Positions 1 to 9,179 of a DNA stretch of 64,000 bases are shown here, in pieces. Position 1 is the stretch's first letter. Each line of letters starts with the position of its first letter. Source of the stretch: Embleya hyalina (GTDB lineage: Bacteria; Actinomycetota; Actinomycetes; Streptomycetales; Streptomycetaceae); NCBI RefSeq assembly GCF_003967355.1, contig NZ_BIFH01000038.1:99045-163044 (forward strand), given 5' to 3'. The notes beneath the pieces were generated by a model that saw nothing but the letters and a program-made list of their open reading frames with translations, did not search any database and was not told the origin of the DNA. The position numbers were made by a program, and so were the translations under genes.

Positions 1-1
1 C

Positions 2-229
2 TACGCGGTCGGCTTCGCGGCGATGATCCCGTTCTTCAAGACCTCGTTCTTCACCGGCCCGGCGGCCGACGCGCTGAACGGCGCGGACCTGTCCTTCGTG
101 GTCGGCCTGCTGGTCGGCGGCGCGCTGTACGCCCGGCTGTGCCGCGGCCTGGACCTGACCGCGGAGCGCGCCGCCGAACGGGCGAGCGAGGCCGAACTCG
201 AAGGCGCCGACGCGGCGTCGGGGGCCTGA
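2..229 (+). CDS. C-terminal fragment of a membrane permease, probably NCS1 purine/cytosine type
   Basis: The window opens inside this gene; 75 residues to the TGA at 227-229 are visible. The piece contains a hydrophobic stretch with FFTGPAADALNGADLSFVVG followed by a last membrane segment (GLLVGGALYARL) and an acidic tail (AERASEAELEGAD). This resembles the end of NCS1 nucleobase/allantoin permeases, which commonly finish with 'G.D.s..vG..v.g..Y'. It lies one base before the nitrilase gene, so it is probably the uptake component of a permease-nitrilase-ureohydrolase operon. Family assignment rests on a short tail and on context, so the substrate is unknown; another secondary transporter is possible. 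Confidence 0.6.
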   Translation, partial: YAVGFAAMIPFFKTSFFTGPAADALNGADLSFVVGLLVGGALYARLCRGLDLTAERAAERASEAELEGADAASGA

Positions 230-230
230 C

Positions 231-1139
231 ATGAGCGACCGTACCGGCGACGCGGCCGAGACCGTGGTGGCCTGCGCGCAACTCGCCCTGTCGGTCGGCG
301 ACGTCGAGGGCAATCGGCGCACGGCGCTGGCCGCGATCGAACGGGCCGCGGCGGCCGGGGCCGACGTGATCGTCCTGCCCGAACTGACCAACAGCGGCTA
401 CGTGATGCGCGACGCGGCCGAGGCCGCCGCCTATGCCGAGCCGGTGGACGGGCCGACCGTGACCGGCTGGCACGAGGCGGCTCGGCGGCTCGGGGTGATC
501 GTGGTCGGCGGCTTCGCCGAACGCGATGCCGACGGCGCGATCCGCAACTCGGCGGTCCTGGTCGACGCGAGCGGCGTGCGGGCGTGCTACCGCAAGGCGC
601 ACCTGTGGGGCCGCGAGGGCGAACTCTTCCTTCCCGGCGACGCGTTGCCGCCGGTGGTGCCGACCGACGTGGGCCGGATCGGGGTACTGGTCTGCTACGA
701 CGTCGAGTTCCCCGAATGGGTGCGGACCGCCACCCTGCGCGGCGCGGATCTGCTGTGCGCGCCGGTCAACTGGCCGTACGCGCCCCGGCCGGCGGGCGAG
801 CGGCCGGCGGAGGACGTCCGGGTCCAGGCGAACGCCGCGGTGAACCGGGTGTTCGTCGCCGCCTGCGACCGGGCCGGCCCCGAACGCGGCACCTCCTGGG
901 TCGGCGGCTCGATCATCGTCGACCCGGACGGCTTCCCCCTCGCCGGCCCGCCGGCCGAGGACGCCGAACACCTGCTGCTCGCCCGCTGCCGACTCACCGA
1001 GGCCCGGGACAAGCGGATCGGCGCCCACAACGACGTATTCGCGGACCGACGGCCCGAGTTGTACGGGCCGGTGGTCGAACCGCCCCCGTTTCCCGCATCG
1101 AACTCGAACGAGCACACCACCGAAAGGACCGAGCGATGA
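231..1139 (+). CDS. Nitrilase-superfamily carbon-nitrogen hydrolase
   Basis: 302 aa, the usual size for a single-domain CN hydrolase. The catalytic triad of the superfamily is visible: Glu51 in LPELTNSGY, Lys122 in CYRKAHLW and Cys155 in VCYDVEFPE. The enzyme should cleave a linear amide, carbamoyl or nitrile C-N bond through a cysteine thioester in the cytoplasm. The ATG at 231 follows the permease stop by one base, and the TGA overlaps the next ATG (ATGA at 1136-1139), so translation is coupled. Next to an agmatinase-family ureohydrolase and a permease, a role in breaking down a guanidino, carbamoyl or amide compound is likely (N-carbamoylputrescine amidase-like), but the exact substrate cannot be read from sequence. 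Confidence 0.9.
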   Translation: MSDRTGDAAETVVACAQLALSVGDVEGNRRTALAAIERAAAAGADVIVLPELTNSGYVMRDAAEAAAYAEPVDGPTVTGWHEAARRLGVIVVGGFAERDADGAIRNSAVLVDASGVRACYRKAHLWGREGELFLPGDALPPVVPTDVGRIGVLVCYDVEFPEWVRTATLRGADLLCAPVNWPYAPRPAGERPAEDVRVQANAAVNRVFVAACDRAGPERGTSWVGGSIIVDPDGFPLAGPPAEDAEHLLLARCRLTEARDKRIGAHNDVFADRRPELYGPVVEPPPFPASNSNEHTTERTER

Positions 1140-2098
1140 CCGGCGCCCCCCAGGGACCCATCGACGCCACGCGCGTTCCGCGCTTCGCGGGCCCCGCCAC
1201 CTTCGCGCGCCTGCCGCGCGCCGACGAGGTCGAACGGGTCGACGTCGCCGTCGTGGGCGTGCCGTTCGACACGGGCGTCAGCTACCGGCCCGGCGCCCGC
1301 TTCGGTCCGGCGCACGTGCGCGCCTCCTCGAAGCTGCTGCGGCCGTACAACCCGGCGCTCGACGTGTCCCCGTTCGCCGAGTTGCAGGTCGCCGACGCGG
1401 GCGACATCGCGGTCAACCCGTTCGACATCGGCGCCGCGATCGCCACGCTCGAAGCCGCCGCCCGCGAGTTCGCGGCGAGCGGCACCCGGCTGCTCACCAT
1501 CGGCGGCGACCACACCATCGCCCTGCCGCTGCTGCGCGCGGTCGCCGCCGAGCACGGGCCGGTCGCGGTGGTGCACTTCGACGCGCACCTGGACACGTGG
1601 GACACCTACTTCGGCGAGCCGTACACCCACGGCACGCCGTTCCGCCGCGCGTCGGAGGAGGGCCTGCTCGACCCCACCCGGTGCCTGCACGTGGGCATCC
1701 GCGGGCCGCTGTACGGGCCCGACGACCTGCGCGAGGACGGTGTGCTCGGCTTCCAGGTGGTGCACAGCGACGACTACCAGGACGCCACCGTCGCGTCGGT
1801 GGTCGAGCGCATGCGGCGCCGACTCGGCACCGGCCCCGTGTACGTCTCGGTCGACATCGACGTCCTGGACCCGGCGCACGCCCCCGGCACCGGCACCCCG
1901 GAGGCGGGCGGCCTGACCAGCCGCGAACTCCTCAACACCCTGCGCGGACTGGTCGGCCTGAACGTCGTCGGCGCGGACATCGTCGAGGTGGCCCCGGCCT
2001 ACGACCACGCCGAACTCACCGGCATCGCCGCGGCCCACGTCGGCTACGAACTCCTGTCCGTCCTGGCCCGCAACCGACGCGACGGCATCCCGGCCTGA
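1136..2098 (+). CDS. speB: Agmatinase-family ureohydrolase
   Basis: 320 aa from the ATG at 1136, preceded by GAAAGGA; the longer open frame upstream is only overlap with the nitrilase. The binuclear manganese motifs of the arginase/agmatinase family are present in order: [19 protein letters not shown] and [19 protein letters not shown]. The family hydrolyses a guanidino group to an amine plus urea; arginase, agmatinase, guanidinobutyrase and guanidinopropionase members share these motifs, so the gene symbol is only the family default. It is co-translated with the nitrilase, and a perfect 12-bp hairpin follows it, which closes the operon. Confidence 0.9.
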   Translation: MTGAPQGPIDATRVPRFAGPATFARLPRADEVERVDVAVVGVPFDTGVSYRPGARFGPAHVRASSKLLRPYNPALDVSPFAELQVADAGDIAVNPFDIGAAIATLEAAAREFAASGTRLLTIGGDHTIALPLLRAVAAEHGPVAVVHFDAHLDTWDTYFGEPYTHGTPFRRASEEGLLDPTRCLHVGIRGPLYGPDDLREDGVLGFQVVHSDDYQDATVASVVERMRRRLGTGPVYVSVDIDVLDPAHAPGTGTPEAGGLTSRELLNTLRGLVGLNVVGADIVEVAPAYDHAELTGIAAAHVGYELLSVLARNRRDGIPA

Positions 2099-2113
2099 CC
2101 ACCCCCGAGCCGT

Positions 2114-2147
2114 CTCGGCCGACCGCACGGGGGGACGGTCGGCCGAG
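2114..2147 (+). terminator. Hairpin terminator after the ureohydrolase
   Basis: CTCGGCCGACCG (2114-2125) and CGGTCGGCCGAG (2136-2147) form a perfect 12-bp GC stem with a 10-base loop, 15 bp after the ureohydrolase stop. There is no T tract, which is normal in high-GC actinomycetes. Confidence 0.75.
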
Positions 2148-2274
2148 GCGTCCCACCACCTCACGACACCGATCACCCCTTCGATCCGGTTTCGGCGGGC
2201 CCGGGCCGGCCGGTTCGCGCTCGCGGGATATGTTCGTGGGCGGTCCGGGGCCTACGGGAAGAGGTGGCGCGGTA

Positions 2275-3246
<972 letters not shown>

Positions 3247-3406
3247 TCCCCGGTCGGCGACCCGCCCGGTGACCCGGGGATCGCCGGGGTGTCGCCGGCG
3301 CGCGCGTACACTGCGCCCAGCCGCTGCTTTGGCGGATGTTCGGGGCGGCGCCGCCGGGTTCGGCGTGTTTGCCGGGTCGGTGTCGATCCGGGCGGAGAGG
3401 GCGTGG

Positions 3407-3598
3407 ATGGCGGTGGAGCGCGGTCGCGACGCGCGCCGGGAGGTGTTCCTGTGGGGGCCGCCGGGGGCGATCGCGGTGCTGATCGCGGTACTCGCGGCGT
3501 GCAGTCGGGAATGGCTGTTGTGCGCGCTGATGGCGGGGACCGCGGGTTGTGTCGCCTTCGGATTCCGGGTCCGGATCCGGCCCGGGCCGCACCGGTAG
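3407..3598 (+). CDS. Small two-span membrane protein, unknown function
   Basis: 63 aa from ATG 3407, with GGCGGAGAGG just upstream; earlier in-frame starts would add a low-quality, non-hydrophobic extension. After a charged head (MAVERGRDARREV) come two hydrophobic segments, roughly residues 15-33 (FLWGPPGAIAVLIAVLAAC) and 38-53 (LLCALMAGTAGCVAFG), then a basic tail (RVRIRPGPHR). This looks like a small integral membrane protein with both ends cytoplasmic. I do not recognise a family. It is convergent with the MDR gene, 39 bp away. Confidence 0.55.
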   Translation: MAVERGRDARREVFLWGPPGAIAVLIAVLAACSREWLLCALMAGTAGCVAFGFRVRIRPGPHR

Positions 3599-3637
3599 TC
3601 CGACGACGGCCCGGCGGCCCCGCCGCCCGGCTCGGGC

Positions 3638-4657
3638 TCAGTCGTCGATCGTGACGACGATCTTGCCCCGGGTGTGCTCCTCGCGGAGGGCGACGTATGC
3701 GCGTACCCCGTCGGCCAGGGTGTATCGGGCGCCGATCGGATCGGGCAGGGTGCCGGCCAGGGCGTGGGCGGCCAGTGCGTCCAGATCGCCCGGGCGCGCC
3801 GCGCCGTAGACGGTCTCGACGGTGATGTCCCGATCCGCGAAGTCGGCGGGGTCGGGGGCCGGGAAGGCGATGTTGAGCAGTCGGCCGCCCGGGCGGATCA
3901 GCGCCGGGTGGCCGGTCAACGCGTCGCCGGGAAGGGCCAGGTTGACCACCCCGTGCAGGCTGGCGGGGTATCGGCGGGCGACGTCGGCGACGGTGTCCAC
4001 CGCGTGGTGGTCGACGACCTCGCCGGCGCCCAGGCCCCGGACCCACCCCGCGTCGACGGCGCCGGCGGTGGCGATCACGTGTACGCCCGCCTCGGCGAGC
4101 AGTGGCAGCACCGCGCTGCCGACGCCGCCGGTCGCGCCGATCACCAGGACCCGGTCGCCGGCGCGGAACCGTCCCGCGCGCAGCACCGCGAGGGCGGTGA
4201 GGCCGACGATCGGCAGGGCCGCCGCGCGTTCGGCGGACAGCCCGGCGGGGCGGGGTGCCAGGGCCGGACTGTCCGCCTCGAACACCGCGTATTCGGCGGC
4301 CGTTCCGGTGGTCAGCGACGGCGGGTCGGCCAACATCGCGGCCATGCCGACCGCGGCGCGCGGCAGGGCGACCCCGAACACCTCGTCGCCCGGCGCGAAT
4401 CGGGTCACCCCCGCCCCGACGTCGGTGACCGTGCCCGCGAAGTCGCTGCCCGGTACGTGCGGGAAGGCGAGCGGGACCAGATCGCCGAACGCGCCGCCGA
4501 GCGTGTTCAGATCGGCCGGGTTCAGCGCGGTCGCCGCGATCCGGACCCGGATCCGACCCGGTCCCGGCTCGGGGATCGGCACCTCGGCCAGGGTCAACCC
4601 GGTGGGCGGGCCGTACCCGTGCGCGACTATCGCCCGCATCGTCGCCTGCGTGGACAT
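3638..4657 (-). CDS. Zinc-independent MDR oxidoreductase (quinone reductase type)
   Basis: 339 aa. Residues 1-120 form a GroES-like domain (HVPGSDFAGTVTDVG; ALNPADLNTLGG), and a Rossmann domain follows with the NADPH motif VLVIGATGGVGSAVLP near residue 165. The cysteine/histidine zinc ligands of alcohol dehydrogenases are absent, which fits the NADPH:quinone oxidoreductase branch. It is transcribed divergently from a TetR gene with 138 bp between them that hold nested inverted repeats, so it is very likely the target of that repressor, in response to a quinone or other electrophile. Confidence 0.9.
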   Translation of the reverse strand: MSTQATMRAIVAHGYGPPTGLTLAEVPIPEPGPGRIRVRIAATALNPADLNTLGGAFGDLVPLAFPHVPGSDFAGTVTDVGAGVTRFAPGDEVFGVALPRAAVGMAAMLADPPSLTTGTAAEYAVFEADSPALAPRPAGLSAERAAALPIVGLTALAVLRAGRFRAGDRVLVIGATGGVGSAVLPLLAEAGVHVIATAGAVDAGWVRGLGAGEVVDHHAVDTVADVARRYPASLHGVVNLALPGDALTGHPALIRPGGRLLNIAFPAPDPADFADRDITVETVYGAARPGDLDALAAHALAGTLPDPIGARYTLADGVRAYVALREEHTRGKIVVTIDD

Positions 4658-4700
4658 CCATGCCTCCCGGAGGTCGCCGAACGCGGCCTCGCCAGAGAAG

Positions 4701-4753
4701 CGGACCGCGCGGTCAGGTTATGACGGTAACACGTAACCTGACCATGCGGTCCG
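4701..4753. promoter_or_regulatory. Nested inverted-repeat operator between MDR gene and tetR
   Basis: Two perfect dyads share one centre. The inner pair is GGTCAGGTTA (4711-4720) and TAACCTGACC (4734-4743); the outer pair is CGGACCGC (4701-4708) and GCGGTCCG (4746-4753). Such a long dyad in a 138-bp divergent intergenic region beside a TetR gene is typical of a TetR operator that binds two dimers. Confidence 0.75.
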
Positions 4754-4766
4754 GTTCGGCTAGACT
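4738..4766 (+). promoter_or_regulatory. Candidate promoter of the tetR gene
   Basis: CTGACC (4738-4743) and TAGACT (4761-4766) are 17 bp apart and sit 30 bp before the tetR ATG. The -35 hexamer lies inside the right arm of the inner dyad, so the repressor would block its own promoter. Confidence 0.5.
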
Positions 4767-4795
4767 GGCGCGAACCTCGGGAGAGTGGGCGACGA

Positions 4796-5515
4796 ATGGC
4801 GAGCACGGCGGCGGGCGACGGATCCCGACCGGGAGTCGAGGGGCGGCGTCCGCACGACCCGCGCGTCGTCGGCGACGCCCCGGCCCGGCTGCGGGCGGAC
4901 GCGGCGCACAACCGTCGCGCGCTCCTGGACGCGGCATCGGCCACCTTCGCGGAAGAGGGGATGGACGCGTCGATCGCCCGGATCGCGGCCCGCGCCGGGA
5001 TCGGAAAGGGCACGGTCTTCCGACACTTCGCCACCAAACAGCACCTGGTGGTCGCGATCTTCTGCGACCGACTCGACCGACTGGCGGACCTGGGCGCGGA
5101 GTTGTCCACCGCGCCGGATCCGGCGGCGGCGCTGTCGGAGTTCATGACCGTCGGGGTCGAGCAGCAGGCGAGTGATCGTTCGTTCTGTCAGGCCGCGACG
5201 GGCGACACCCGCAACGATCCGGCCGTGCGCGCCGCCTCGGTCCGGCTCGCCGAGGTGGCCGAGACCCTGACCGCGCGGGCGCGGGACGCGGGGAGCATCC
5301 GCGCCGACGTCACCGGGCAGGACGTGGTACTGCTGCTCGGCGCGGCCTGCCAGGCGGCCGCTCCGGTGGCCGCCACCGCACCGGAGTTGTGGCGTCGCTA
5401 CCTCGCGCTGATCTTCGACGGGCTGCGCCCCCAGGCCGCCCACCCCCTGCCGCACCCGGCTCCGACGCGAACGCAACTGGCCGACGAGGCGGCCGCGGCC
5501 GGGTCGGCGGGGTAA
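4796..5515 (+). CDS. TetR/AcrR-family repressor
   Basis: 239 aa from ATG 4796. The N-terminal helix-turn-helix is clear: LLDAASATFAEEGMDASIAR followed by IAARAGIGKGTVFRHFATKQHLVVAIF. The C-terminal ligand domain (QAATGDTRNDPAVRAASVRL onwards) resembles the SbtR-like TetR group, whose members carry a wHTH head and a DPAVR-type core. Divergent from the MDR oxidoreductase and next to a perfect nested dyad, it probably represses that gene and itself. An unusually long basic N-terminal arm (about 40 residues) precedes the HTH, so a downstream start is possible. Confidence 0.9.
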   Translation: MASTAAGDGSRPGVEGRRPHDPRVVGDAPARLRADAAHNRRALLDAASATFAEEGMDASIARIAARAGIGKGTVFRHFATKQHLVVAIFCDRLDRLADLGAELSTAPDPAAALSEFMTVGVEQQASDRSFCQAATGDTRNDPAVRAASVRLAEVAETLTARARDAGSIRADVTGQDVVLLLGAACQAAAPVAATAPELWRRYLALIFDGLRPQAAHPLPHPAPTRTQLADEAAAAGSAG

Positions 5516-5660
5516 CAGTCGCGGAACGGAGTTGCGATGTGACGGAATATCCGGGCGGTTGGCGGATAGCCTCCGGGACATGGGCGGGGATCCACGGACG
5601 TCACCGGTGTGGACGGCAGGGACCGCCGGGGAGCCGCGGACGAGTCGGTCGGGGGCAACT

Positions 5661-6512
5661 GTGTCCGAGGAGTGGTGGGTTCCGTCGAACGACGAGACGG
5701 AGGTGGAGACTTCGTCGGAGTGGGGGCCGGGCGGAGTCGACATGGGGGTGCCCAGTGTCGCGCGGGTCTACGACGCGATCCTGGGCGGTAAGGATCATTT
5801 CGCGATCGACCGGGTGATCGCCGAAAAGGCGATGGCCGTGATGCCCAACGCCCGCACGGGCGCTCGGGTGAATCGGGCGATCCTGGAGCGCGGTGTGCGC
5901 TACATGGCCCGGGAGGGCATCGATCAGTTTCTCGATCTCGGGTCGGGATTACCCACCGCGCGCAATACCCACGAGGTGGCGCAGCAGGAGAATCCGCACG
6001 CCCGGGTCGTCTACGTGGACAACGATCCGATCGTACTCGCGCACGGCCGCGCGTTGTTGGCCGAAAACGATCGCACCCGGGTGGTGAACGCCGACGTGCG
6101 GGACGCCCGGGACGTGCTCACCCGGCCGGAGATCACCGAACTCCTGGATCTGAAGCGGCCGTTGGGGCTGCTCATGGTCGCGGTGCTGCACCACCTCGCG
6201 GACGCGGACGATCCCGCGGGGCTCGTACGCACCTACCGCGAGGCCCTGGTCCCGGGCAGCTACCTGTTCATCACCCACTTCTGCGATTCCACGCCGGAGG
6301 GGCGCGAGTTGGAACACCTGTTCCTGTCCACTCTCGGCAGTGGCCGCTTCCGCAGTCGGGCCACCATAGAGGGCTTCTTCGCGGGCACCGAACCGGTCGA
6401 GCCGGGCGTGGTGCTGCTGCCGCACTGGCGTCCCGACACCCCGGTGACGGACGAATCCGCCTACGCGGGCCTGACCATGATCGGCGGCCTGGGCCGCGTC
6501 CAGGAGCGTTGA
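5661..6512 (+). CDS. SAM-dependent methyltransferase, DUF574/SAV2177 family
   Basis: The conserved part begins at VPSVARVYDAILGGKDHFAI, the hallmark of the actinomycete DUF574 methyltransferases. The SAM pocket follows (FLDLGSGLPTARNTHEVAQ, with YVDNDPIVLAHGRALL as the acidic end of beta2), then PLGLLMVAVLHHLADADDP. I chose GTG 5661 (283 aa); ATG 5532 would give 326 aa and ATG 5742 a shorter form, and no start has an obvious ribosome-binding site. These genes are numerous in Streptomyces and their substrates are unknown. A bidirectional hairpin separates it from the chitinase that runs towards it. Confidence 0.85.
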   Translation: MSEEWWVPSNDETEVETSSEWGPGGVDMGVPSVARVYDAILGGKDHFAIDRVIAEKAMAVMPNARTGARVNRAILERGVRYMAREGIDQFLDLGSGLPTARNTHEVAQQENPHARVVYVDNDPIVLAHGRALLAENDRTRVVNADVRDARDVLTRPEITELLDLKRPLGLLMVAVLHHLADADDPAGLVRTYREALVPGSYLFITHFCDSTPEGRELEHLFLSTLGSGRFRSRATIEGFFAGTEPVEPGVVLLPHWRPDTPVTDESAYAGLTMIGGLGRVQER

Positions 6513-6531
6513 GAAGCGGCCCGGGAGGCGG

Positions 6532-6568
6532 CCGTACCGCCGCCCGGTGGTCCCGGACGGCGGTACGG
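6532..6568. terminator. Bidirectional hairpin between methyltransferase and chitinase
   Basis: CCGTACCGCCG (6532-6542) and CGGCGGTACGG (6558-6568) form a perfect 11-bp stem with a 15-base loop between the 3' ends of two convergent genes. Confidence 0.7.
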
Positions 6569-6610
6569 TCGGTGCGTGGTGCCGAAGTCGGCTCCCTGTG
6601 GCGCTACTCG

Positions 6611-8941
6611 CTACTTGAGGCCGTTGTCGAGCGCGGTCATCAGCGCTCCGTTGGGGGTGTCACCGGACATCTCCCAGATCATCGCGCCGAGTAGGTGTTT
6701 CGATTTCAGGTAGGCCGTCTTCTGGCCGATCGACCAGGCGTCGTCGAAGGTCCACCACTGTCCGCCGGCTCCGGTGTAGCCGTAGGTCGAGACGGATTGC
6801 GTGTCGTGATAGACGGTCAGATTCGGCACGCTGCTCAGCAGGTTCTGGTAGCCGCGGGTGCCGGCCTCCTCGGCGAACTGGCCCGGTGCGGCGCCGTTCG
6901 CGGACTGCCACTCGCCGTGCGCCCCGCCGTCGGCCACCGCCTGCCAGCCCCGTCCGTAGAAGGGGAAGCCGATGGTCAACTTGCGCGGATTGACTCCGGC
7001 GTCGGTGTAGATCTTCACCGCGTCGTCGATGCTGAAGTGGGTCGGGTACGGGTCCTGGGTGTCGGTGTACAGGTTGGCCTGGTGGCCGGCGCGGTTGGGC
7101 TCCCACGAGTTGTCGCTGCCCGCGCCGTGGAAGTCGTAGCCCTGGATGTTGGCCACGTCCAGGGAGTCGAAGATCTTCGACAGGTCCCAGCCCTGGTTCA
7201 CCTTGACCGGGTCGGCCGGGGTGAACGCGGTGAGCAGCTTGCGCTGGCCGCCGGTGGCGTCGAGTTGCTTGCGGAACTCGGCGAGCAGCAGGGTCAGGTT
7301 CTGCTTGTCGTTGGGGTTGTAGTGGTTGCCGGCGTGCCCGTCGGGCGAGCCGGGCCACTCCCAGTCGACGTCGATGCCGTCGAACACGCCCGCGCCGGTG
7401 CCCGGGCCGCCGGCGCCGTTGTAGACCGGCAGGTCACCCTTGATCCAGGTGTCCACGCAGGACTTGACGAACTTCTGCCGGGACGCCTCGGTGGCCGCCG
7501 CGTCGGAGAAGAACTTCGAGTAGGTCCAGCCGCCGAGCGAGACCACCACCTTCAGGTGCGGGTACTTGGCCTTGAGCAGCTTGATCTGGTTGAAGTTGCC
7601 GCGCAGCTTGGCCCATCCGTCGTCGGCCACCCCGTTCACCGACTGCGAGGCCGACATCGGCCTGGCGTAGTCGGCGTCCGCGTCGCCCGCGCCGGTGCCC
7701 TGGTCGGGATCCTGCGGGTTGGCGGTGGTGCCCTTGGTGACGCCGGCCATGCAGGTCAGGTTGACCGGATCGATGTTCTCGAAGGCGTAGTTGATCACGT
7801 CCAGCTTGGCGGCCGAGCCGGAGGTGTCCAGGTTCTTCACGAAGTACTGGCGGCCGTAGATGCCCCACTGGACGAAGTAGCCGACGCGCAGGTTCTTGCC
7901 GGCGCCGGCGATGTCGTCGGTGGTCACGTCCACCGCGTTGGAGGCGGGCGAGGAGTTGTCCGCCGCGTCTCGCGCCTTGACCGTGAAGGTGTACGCGGTG
8001 GCGGGGGACAGGCCGTCGACGGTGGCCGCGGTGGCGGTGCCGGCGACGGTGGTGGCCAGGGTGCCGTTGCGATAGACGTCGTACGCGGCCACGCCGACGT
8101 TGTCCGTCGACGCGTTCCAGGCCAGGGCGACGGTGGCGGAGGTCTTTCCGGTACTGCGCAGCGTGCCCGGCGCGGTCGGCGGGGTCGGGTCGCTCGCCGG
8201 GTCGACGGTGGTCACCGTCACCGGCGCGCTCGCCGGGCCGAGGTTGCCGCGTTTGTCCTTGGCCCGGACCGCGTAGGTGTACGCGGTGGCGGGGGTCAGG
8301 CCGGTCAACGTGGCCGAGGTGGCCGTGGTGGTGGCGACGGTTGTGCCGCCGGAGGTCACCTCGTAGCCGGTCACCGCGTAGTCGCCGCCGGTCGCCGCGC
8401 TCCAGCCGAGCGAGATGGAGTGCGCGGTGACGGTGGTGGCGTGCGGTGTGCCCGGTGCGGAGGGCGGGACGTCGGGGGTGCCGTCGCACTTGTCGCCGTT
8501 GACGGTGCAGTGGGTGGGCGTGCCCGCGGGGCCGTTGCCGACGAACCAGTAGCTGAACGGGTCGGTGCTGCCGCCGGCGGCGATGGTGCCGTTGTAGTAG
8601 GCGTTCTTGACCGAGACGTGGCTGCCGGTGACGGTGGCGTCGCCGTAGTAGTTGCCGTTGACGGTGACCCCGGGCGGCAGGTCGAACTCCAGTTGCCAGC
8701 CGGTGACGGCGGCGGTGCCGCCGTTGTGTACGACGTAAGTGCCCTTCCACCACGAGCCGTTGTCCTGGACGGAGAACGTCGCGGTGAGTTTGCCGGCCGC
8801 CTGCGCGGCGCCGGCGTTCAGACCGGTGAGTACGGCCAGGGGCAGGGCCAGGATGGCGATCAGGACGGCCGCGCGGCTGCGCAGGCCGGTGCGGAATCTG
8901 CCGCGGAGTGTGCCGCGGAATCTGCGTGGGTGTGGGGACAT
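6611..8941 (-). CDS. Secreted modular chitinase (signal peptide, CBM2, two Fn3, GH18)
   Basis: 776 aa from ATG 8941, which has GGGAGAGAG in front; the longer open frame runs into the promoter. Residues 1-48 are a basic, hydrophobic signal peptide ending in AGAAQAA. Residues about 49-150 form a family 2 carbohydrate-binding domain (SWWKGTYVVHNGG, YWFVGNGPAGTPTHC). Two fibronectin type III domains follow (about 155-245 and 250-340). The GH18 barrel fills the rest, with VVVSLGGWTYSKFF and the catalytic FDGIDVDWEW, whose general acid is Glu528. It hydrolyses chitin outside the cell. Two 12-bp DasR-type boxes lie upstream, so induction by chitin degradation products is expected. Confidence 0.95.
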   Translation of the reverse strand: MSPHPRRFRGTLRGRFRTGLRSRAAVLIAILALPLAVLTGLNAGAAQAAGKLTATFSVQDNGSWWKGTYVVHNGGTAAVTGWQLEFDLPPGVTVNGNYYGDATVTGSHVSVKNAYYNGTIAAGGSTDPFSYWFVGNGPAGTPTHCTVNGDKCDGTPDVPPSAPGTPHATTVTAHSISLGWSAATGGDYAVTGYEVTSGGTTVATTTATSATLTGLTPATAYTYAVRAKDKRGNLGPASAPVTVTTVDPASDPTPPTAPGTLRSTGKTSATVALAWNASTDNVGVAAYDVYRNGTLATTVAGTATAATVDGLSPATAYTFTVKARDAADNSSPASNAVDVTTDDIAGAGKNLRVGYFVQWGIYGRQYFVKNLDTSGSAAKLDVINYAFENIDPVNLTCMAGVTKGTTANPQDPDQGTGAGDADADYARPMSASQSVNGVADDGWAKLRGNFNQIKLLKAKYPHLKVVVSLGGWTYSKFFSDAAATEASRQKFVKSCVDTWIKGDLPVYNGAGGPGTGAGVFDGIDVDWEWPGSPDGHAGNHYNPNDKQNLTLLLAEFRKQLDATGGQRKLLTAFTPADPVKVNQGWDLSKIFDSLDVANIQGYDFHGAGSDNSWEPNRAGHQANLYTDTQDPYPTHFSIDDAVKIYTDAGVNPRKLTIGFPFYGRGWQAVADGGAHGEWQSANGAAPGQFAEEAGTRGYQNLLSSVPNLTVYHDTQSVSTYGYTGAGGQWWTFDDAWSIGQKTAYLKSKHLLGAMIWEMSGDTPNGALMTALDNGLK

Positions 8942-9059
8942 GGCTCTCTCCCTGTGTGCGTGGAACAGGGCTGTGCGGAACCGTGCACGCGCGCGTCTCA
9001 CCGGAGTGACCGCGCGACGGGGACGTCGGTCGCGGCCGAGAAGCAGTCGCCGGCGAAAT

Positions 9060-9113
9060 TGGTCTGGACCAAAACGCCTCTAGGACGGTAAGTGGTCTGG
9101 ACCAAAAGGTCAA
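9060..9113 (-). promoter_or_regulatory. Chitinase promoter with two DasR-type direct repeats
   Basis: TGGTCTGGACCA occurs at 9060-9071 and again at 9093-9104, 33 bp apart (about three helical turns). It matches the 12-bp direct repeat long known from Streptomyces chitinase promoters and the DasR-responsive element. On the minus strand TTGACC (9113-9108) and TACCGT (9090-9085) are 17 bp apart, so one box lies between the -35 and -10 elements and the other just downstream of the start. Confidence 0.8.
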
Positions 9114-9179
9114 CAGTGGATGCGCCGGACGCGGCGCCGGAGTCGGTTTTGCCGACCGGTGCGAGCGGTTCGCCGGTGC

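Noticed and set aside
6695..9091. 798-codon plus-strand frame over the chitinase gene
   Set aside because: It is the complement of a clear GH18 chitinase and has no family motif.
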